Shown: in pieces, positions 60,712 through 64,000 of the stretch
Position numbering within the stretch: position 1 is the first letter of the stretch
How the letters are laid out: every line of letters starts with the position of its first letter
Assembly: GCA_014607495.2 (NCBI GenBank)
Contig: CP053150.1
Coordinates: 13,598,495-13,662,494 of the forward strand
Source: Carposina sasakii
Taxonomy: Eukaryota > Arthropoda > Insecta > Lepidoptera > Carposinidae
Length of the DNA: 64,000 bases
Direction of reading: 5' to 3'
The notes under the pieces: generated by a model
The model's input: only the letters and a program-made list of their open reading frames with translations
Databases searched by the model: none
What the model was told of the DNA's origin: nothing
Translations under genes and position numbers: made by a program

Positions 60712-60965
60712 TCCTACTAATATTATAAAGGCGAAAGTTTGTAAATATGGATGGATGTTTGTTACTCTTTCACGTAAAAACGGCTGGAGCAATTTTAATA
60801 AAATTTAGCTAACTCTAATTTTAAAATTTAAAATTACGGAGTTAGCTGACACCCTGTATTAATACATAGGCTACTTTTTATCCAGAGAAATATTTTTATC
60901 CTGGATAATTTTGACATTTAGTTTGTTCTGCAGTCCACGCGGACGAAGTCGCGGGCGTCCACTAG
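60712..60965 (-). repeat. Short retroposed repeat, reverse copy, with internal foldback
   Basis: The plus strand opens ATCCTACTAATATTATAAAG and closes ACGAAGTCGCGGGCGTCCAC and TAGTA, the reverse of the motif at 16225. A near-perfect hairpin lies inside at about 60805-60850: TTAGCTAACTCTAATTTTAAA faces its complement. Confidence 0.65.
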
Positions 60966-61479
60966 TATACCATATATTATTTGGTGTAGTAGCTATTTAA
61001 CTTTTGATTACAACAGCTCATTATTTTTCAATTTCAGAGTAAGCTCCAATAAAAGTTAGGTTATATGATCTTACTTATCTAGCTCTGAGGTTGTTGGAAG
61101 TATTTTAAAATTATAAATATTTTTGCCGCCACCTTATATCTAGAAATTTATTTACAACAAAATATGAAACGACAAATGGGCACTAAATAGAAATGGACGT
61201 TGCTAAGATATTCCCCTGAGGCGGAATTCTAAGCACGAGCCACAAAGCATGCTATTATCGTGGTTTATCTTCATTTCATTGTTTTGCTAAACTAATAAAC
61301 CTTGCATGCGCACAATATATATCGGATGCTTTTGATGGACTTCACCTACAGTAAGAACTTAACAATATATACTATACAGTAGTGAAATATTCGTAAAAAT
61401 ATGGTGCATTATTCTAATCAAGTCCCGTTCTGTGAGTGTTAAACACGTAGGTACATACAGAAAATACATTCATTAAAAA

Positions 61480-61850
61480 AGGGTTAGCAGTTTTCAAGTT
61501 TTTTTAAAAAAGGGTTAGCAGTTTTCGAGTTTTTTCTCCCGACGCAAAAACGACGGGATATTATAAATTTGACGTGTCTGTCTCTGTGTGTGTGTGTGTA
61601 AATGTGTATGTGTCTGTCTGTGGCATCGTAGCTCCCAAACGGATGATCCGATTTTAATGCGGTTTTTTTGTTTGAAAGCGAGAGTGTTCTTAGCTATGTT
61701 TGGTGGAAATTGGTTCAGGTCTTCAAGGTCATCAGGTCGTTTGTTAGGTGTGATAGGAATGTTACACGCTCAGTTTGCTTGCAAGCATATGTGGGATCTG
61801 ACATTTGAAACACTAATGTCTTCTGGAACCACTGAGCTGGTCTGCTGTTA
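61480..61850 (+). repeat. Dispersed repeat with short direct duplication and (TG)n
   Basis: AAAAAAGGGTTAGCAGTTTTC occurs twice in a row (61478 and 61508 regions). Next come CCCGACGCAAAAACGACGGG, a TG-rich stretch at 61583-61620, and TGGCATCGTAGCTCCCAAAC GG. I recall this last block as a common lepidopteran repeat. The 87-codon ORF across it is probably repeat-derived. Confidence 0.6.
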
Positions 61851-64000
61851 GGCTCGAAGATAGGAGACCGCTTTTACCTTCAAAAATACTTACGTAAATC
61901 AAATGATTCCTACTTAATCACAACATTCGTATTAAAAAAATCACCTATCTAAACAAAATTATATTTATAATTAAATTACTGATATAATGTTTTAAAGTAA
62001 GTAGGTATTAAGAATTAAAGTGAAGTAAGCTATTACAATTATATTTGTATAACAATAGGATTGAGGACTTCTTAATGTGTGCTTTCTAACGTTAGGCTAA
62101 TAAATTAGAGCGGTCCCCCGACGCGACAAAATTTAATCAAAAATTTCATACGTACGGTCAACAGCAGGCCAAGATAACCATTTGCAGTTCAAAATTAGCG
62201 GTTATGCCTCCGACATAAAGGTGGCACAAAGTCCCGAGTAGATAGTCTGACATGCTTTAGTTGGTACTTACGTAGTGTTAAAAGTTATTTTTTGCTTTTT
62301 ATAGGGTTTAGCATTTTAAACCATTTGTCATAATGATTGCGTACTTTTTTTGGATCGGGGTTTTTTTTTTTTATTTTTTGCGAGATAAAAACGAATATGA
62401 ATAGTAATTCATTTCTATACTTAAGTAATAGAGAATGTGACAGTAAGGAAAATCGTTTCATGATTACCTAAGGTTAATTCCACCATATGGCAAACGACTT
62501 TCTTATTATTACTTTACTATACTGACTTACGATAAATAACTCAAATAAGTAACTAATCGAACACCAGGCGGGTTCAGCGAACGCACCAGGGGCTAGATGT
62601 TTCTATTAACATTATCTGAACTGCTTGGGGCATTTATAGCTCGAATTCTTCGATCAAATGAACTATTCTGTCAAAAAGTTTAATACGCAGTATAATGGAA
62701 AGTGACACTGTAATAAATAGTAAATTTTCTCTAAAGGAGGGCGCTAGAATCGAGGGTCAAATATTGTAGGTAGTTTCTATTAACATTATGAGCGTTTTGA
62801 ACTGATGATGAATCTCTAAGGAATTGGGGCATTTAGAGAATTTTGGTAGCTCGAATTGTGGAGCTGCCGAAAAACAATTGGAACTTTTGTTAGGGGGAGC
62901 AAAGCAAGTCGTTCATTAGACTTCGTACCTAATGCACCGACCTCAAATTATTGGTAAATGTTGCTTAAATAAGAGTGTAATAATTTTTAAGGCGTGGTCA
63001 GTCGCCACATACGCACTCTGGTATAATGCCTCCGACAAAACGCCCTTAGTAATACTAGGAGTATAAGGGTAGACACTGTTTAAAATTGATATTTGACAGC
63101 AAATTGTGTAGAACAAATTTAGGCATTTTTTAGCTTAAATAATATGAGATATAGGCGTGAGGTTATGTATGTATGTATGCATGCAATAATATTTAAATTC
63201 TTTTGTAAAAACATAAATATTATTAAGTTTACTTTAAAATTGCAGATATTTGGCGAGATTTCATTAAAGTTTTGGAGTGTTGCATTTTAGCAGAATTGCA
63301 GCCTCTACATGTAAGTAAGTGGTATATTTATTAGGTAATTAGACGAAGTGCTAGAATGTTAAGTGAACTGGCTTAGCGAGATGAATGGGAAGAGAGAAGC
63401 CACTGTACCGGATACTTTAAGATTTTTTCAAAGAAAAACTGCAGCGTATCCAAAAGTGGTTATAATTGATGGAAAACGGTGAAGTAGCAAAAAATAATAG
63501 TTTCACAGACGAAAAATAAAGTGTTATTGAAATTCTGTAAAACAATGAATGACAATAAAAAGTGCCCTGAGGAACCCCTGCAGAGTTTCTTGATAGTTCT
63601 TCTCAAAGTGGCCTAATCCAATATAGTTTTTGTGAGCTATAAATTTTTCGTAAACTTTAAAATGTAAATTTTTTATAAGGATTTAGAATAGGTGTAAAGA
63701 TACCAAATTGCTTTACGATATTTTTCTAGAATCATTTTGTTTTTGTGGCATTTCAAGTATTTTTATTTTTTCTCTTTTGCCAGGCCTAGTTTATTTGCCA
63801 GCCTAAGTAATATCGCCTCCAGTTATCTTTGCAAGTGAAACTGAGAATACAACCGCGTTACACATAAATTCAGGCCCCTGCGGGTCACTTTCACGGCTGA
63901 TTTAGTTTGCTCTATTAAATCTGTAGTTGTAGCTTTTAGATCTGAGTAGTTTTGTAGGTTTTTGTTTTATTTGACTCTTATCAATTGATATTGAAAACTA

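Larger units (their letters stand above)
59085..64000 (-). other. Region upstream of the first visible exon, probably intron
   Basis: The first visible exon is entered in mid-codon, so this stretch is at least partly intron. It contains repeat fragments at 60491-60560, 60712-60965 and 61480-61850, and a 67-codon ORF at 60064-60267 (-) that might be an exon. I see nothing assignable in 59150-60060, 60970-61470 or 61860-64000; no other exon-like GC-balanced frame was noticed there. Confidence 0.55.

Noticed and set aside
61588..61851. Cys-rich 87-codon ORF that could look like a small secreted peptide
   Set aside because: The cysteines come from the TG-repeat translation, and the rest lies in a dispersed repeat.

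Overview
The window is AT-rich, intron-dominated eukaryotic nuclear DNA, most likely from a moth or butterfly (Lepidoptera). The evidence is the many small dispersed repeats whose ends I recognise from lepidopteran genomes (for example the 'gcagtggac...aggctg' ends and the 'gcgacttcgtccgcg' ends), several tRNA-derived SINEs, and one host gene with tiny exons and very long introns. No bacterial-style gene organisation, rRNA, CRISPR array or operon is present.

Host gene. Four minus-strand exons with consensus GT-AG borders and matching phases (59084-58943, 38896-38739, 9697-9625, 4134-3967) join into one open frame of 180 codons. From the DVWYQ...IW.K segment onward the frame follows the Smad MH2 fold (ERNRRVAKAY and HIGQGV line up with the Smad positions). 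It looks like the MH2-only protein Expansion (exp). The gene enters from beyond position 64000 or begins near 60 kb, and leaves past position 1 before its MH2 domain is complete. Its introns here are about 20.0, 29.0 and 5.5 kb, so nearly the whole window is intron.

Mobile DNA. The main passenger is a 4.7-kb DIRS-type tyrosine-recombinase retrotransposon at 48282-53015, on the plus strand and therefore antisense to the host gene. Its termini, its internal complementary region and all its coding modules can still be recognised. Its genes are broken by single-base frameshifts, one internal stop and an in-frame deletion of the reverse transcriptase core. A putative 502-bp intron in its first ORF holds three 116-bp tandem repeats. 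The rest of the window carries a LINE 3' fragment (14.2 kb), a tRNA-headed repeat in inverted duplicate (10.4 and 12.1 kb), a roughly 250-bp retroposed family in six copies (one with a 15-bp target duplication about 60 bp upstream of a host splice acceptor), several MITE and foldback elements, and other short repeat families.

Unexplained items. These include a 94-codon open frame without ATG at 4822-5106 with three N-glycosylation-type sites, shorter protein-like open stretches at 11695-11856, 45646-45849 and 60064-60267, several strong hairpins (1276-1460, 35580-35663, 39061-39823), and GC-rich islets, one of them next to paired TATCGATA motifs at 17.9-18.6 kb. Long stretches between these items show nothing I can assign.
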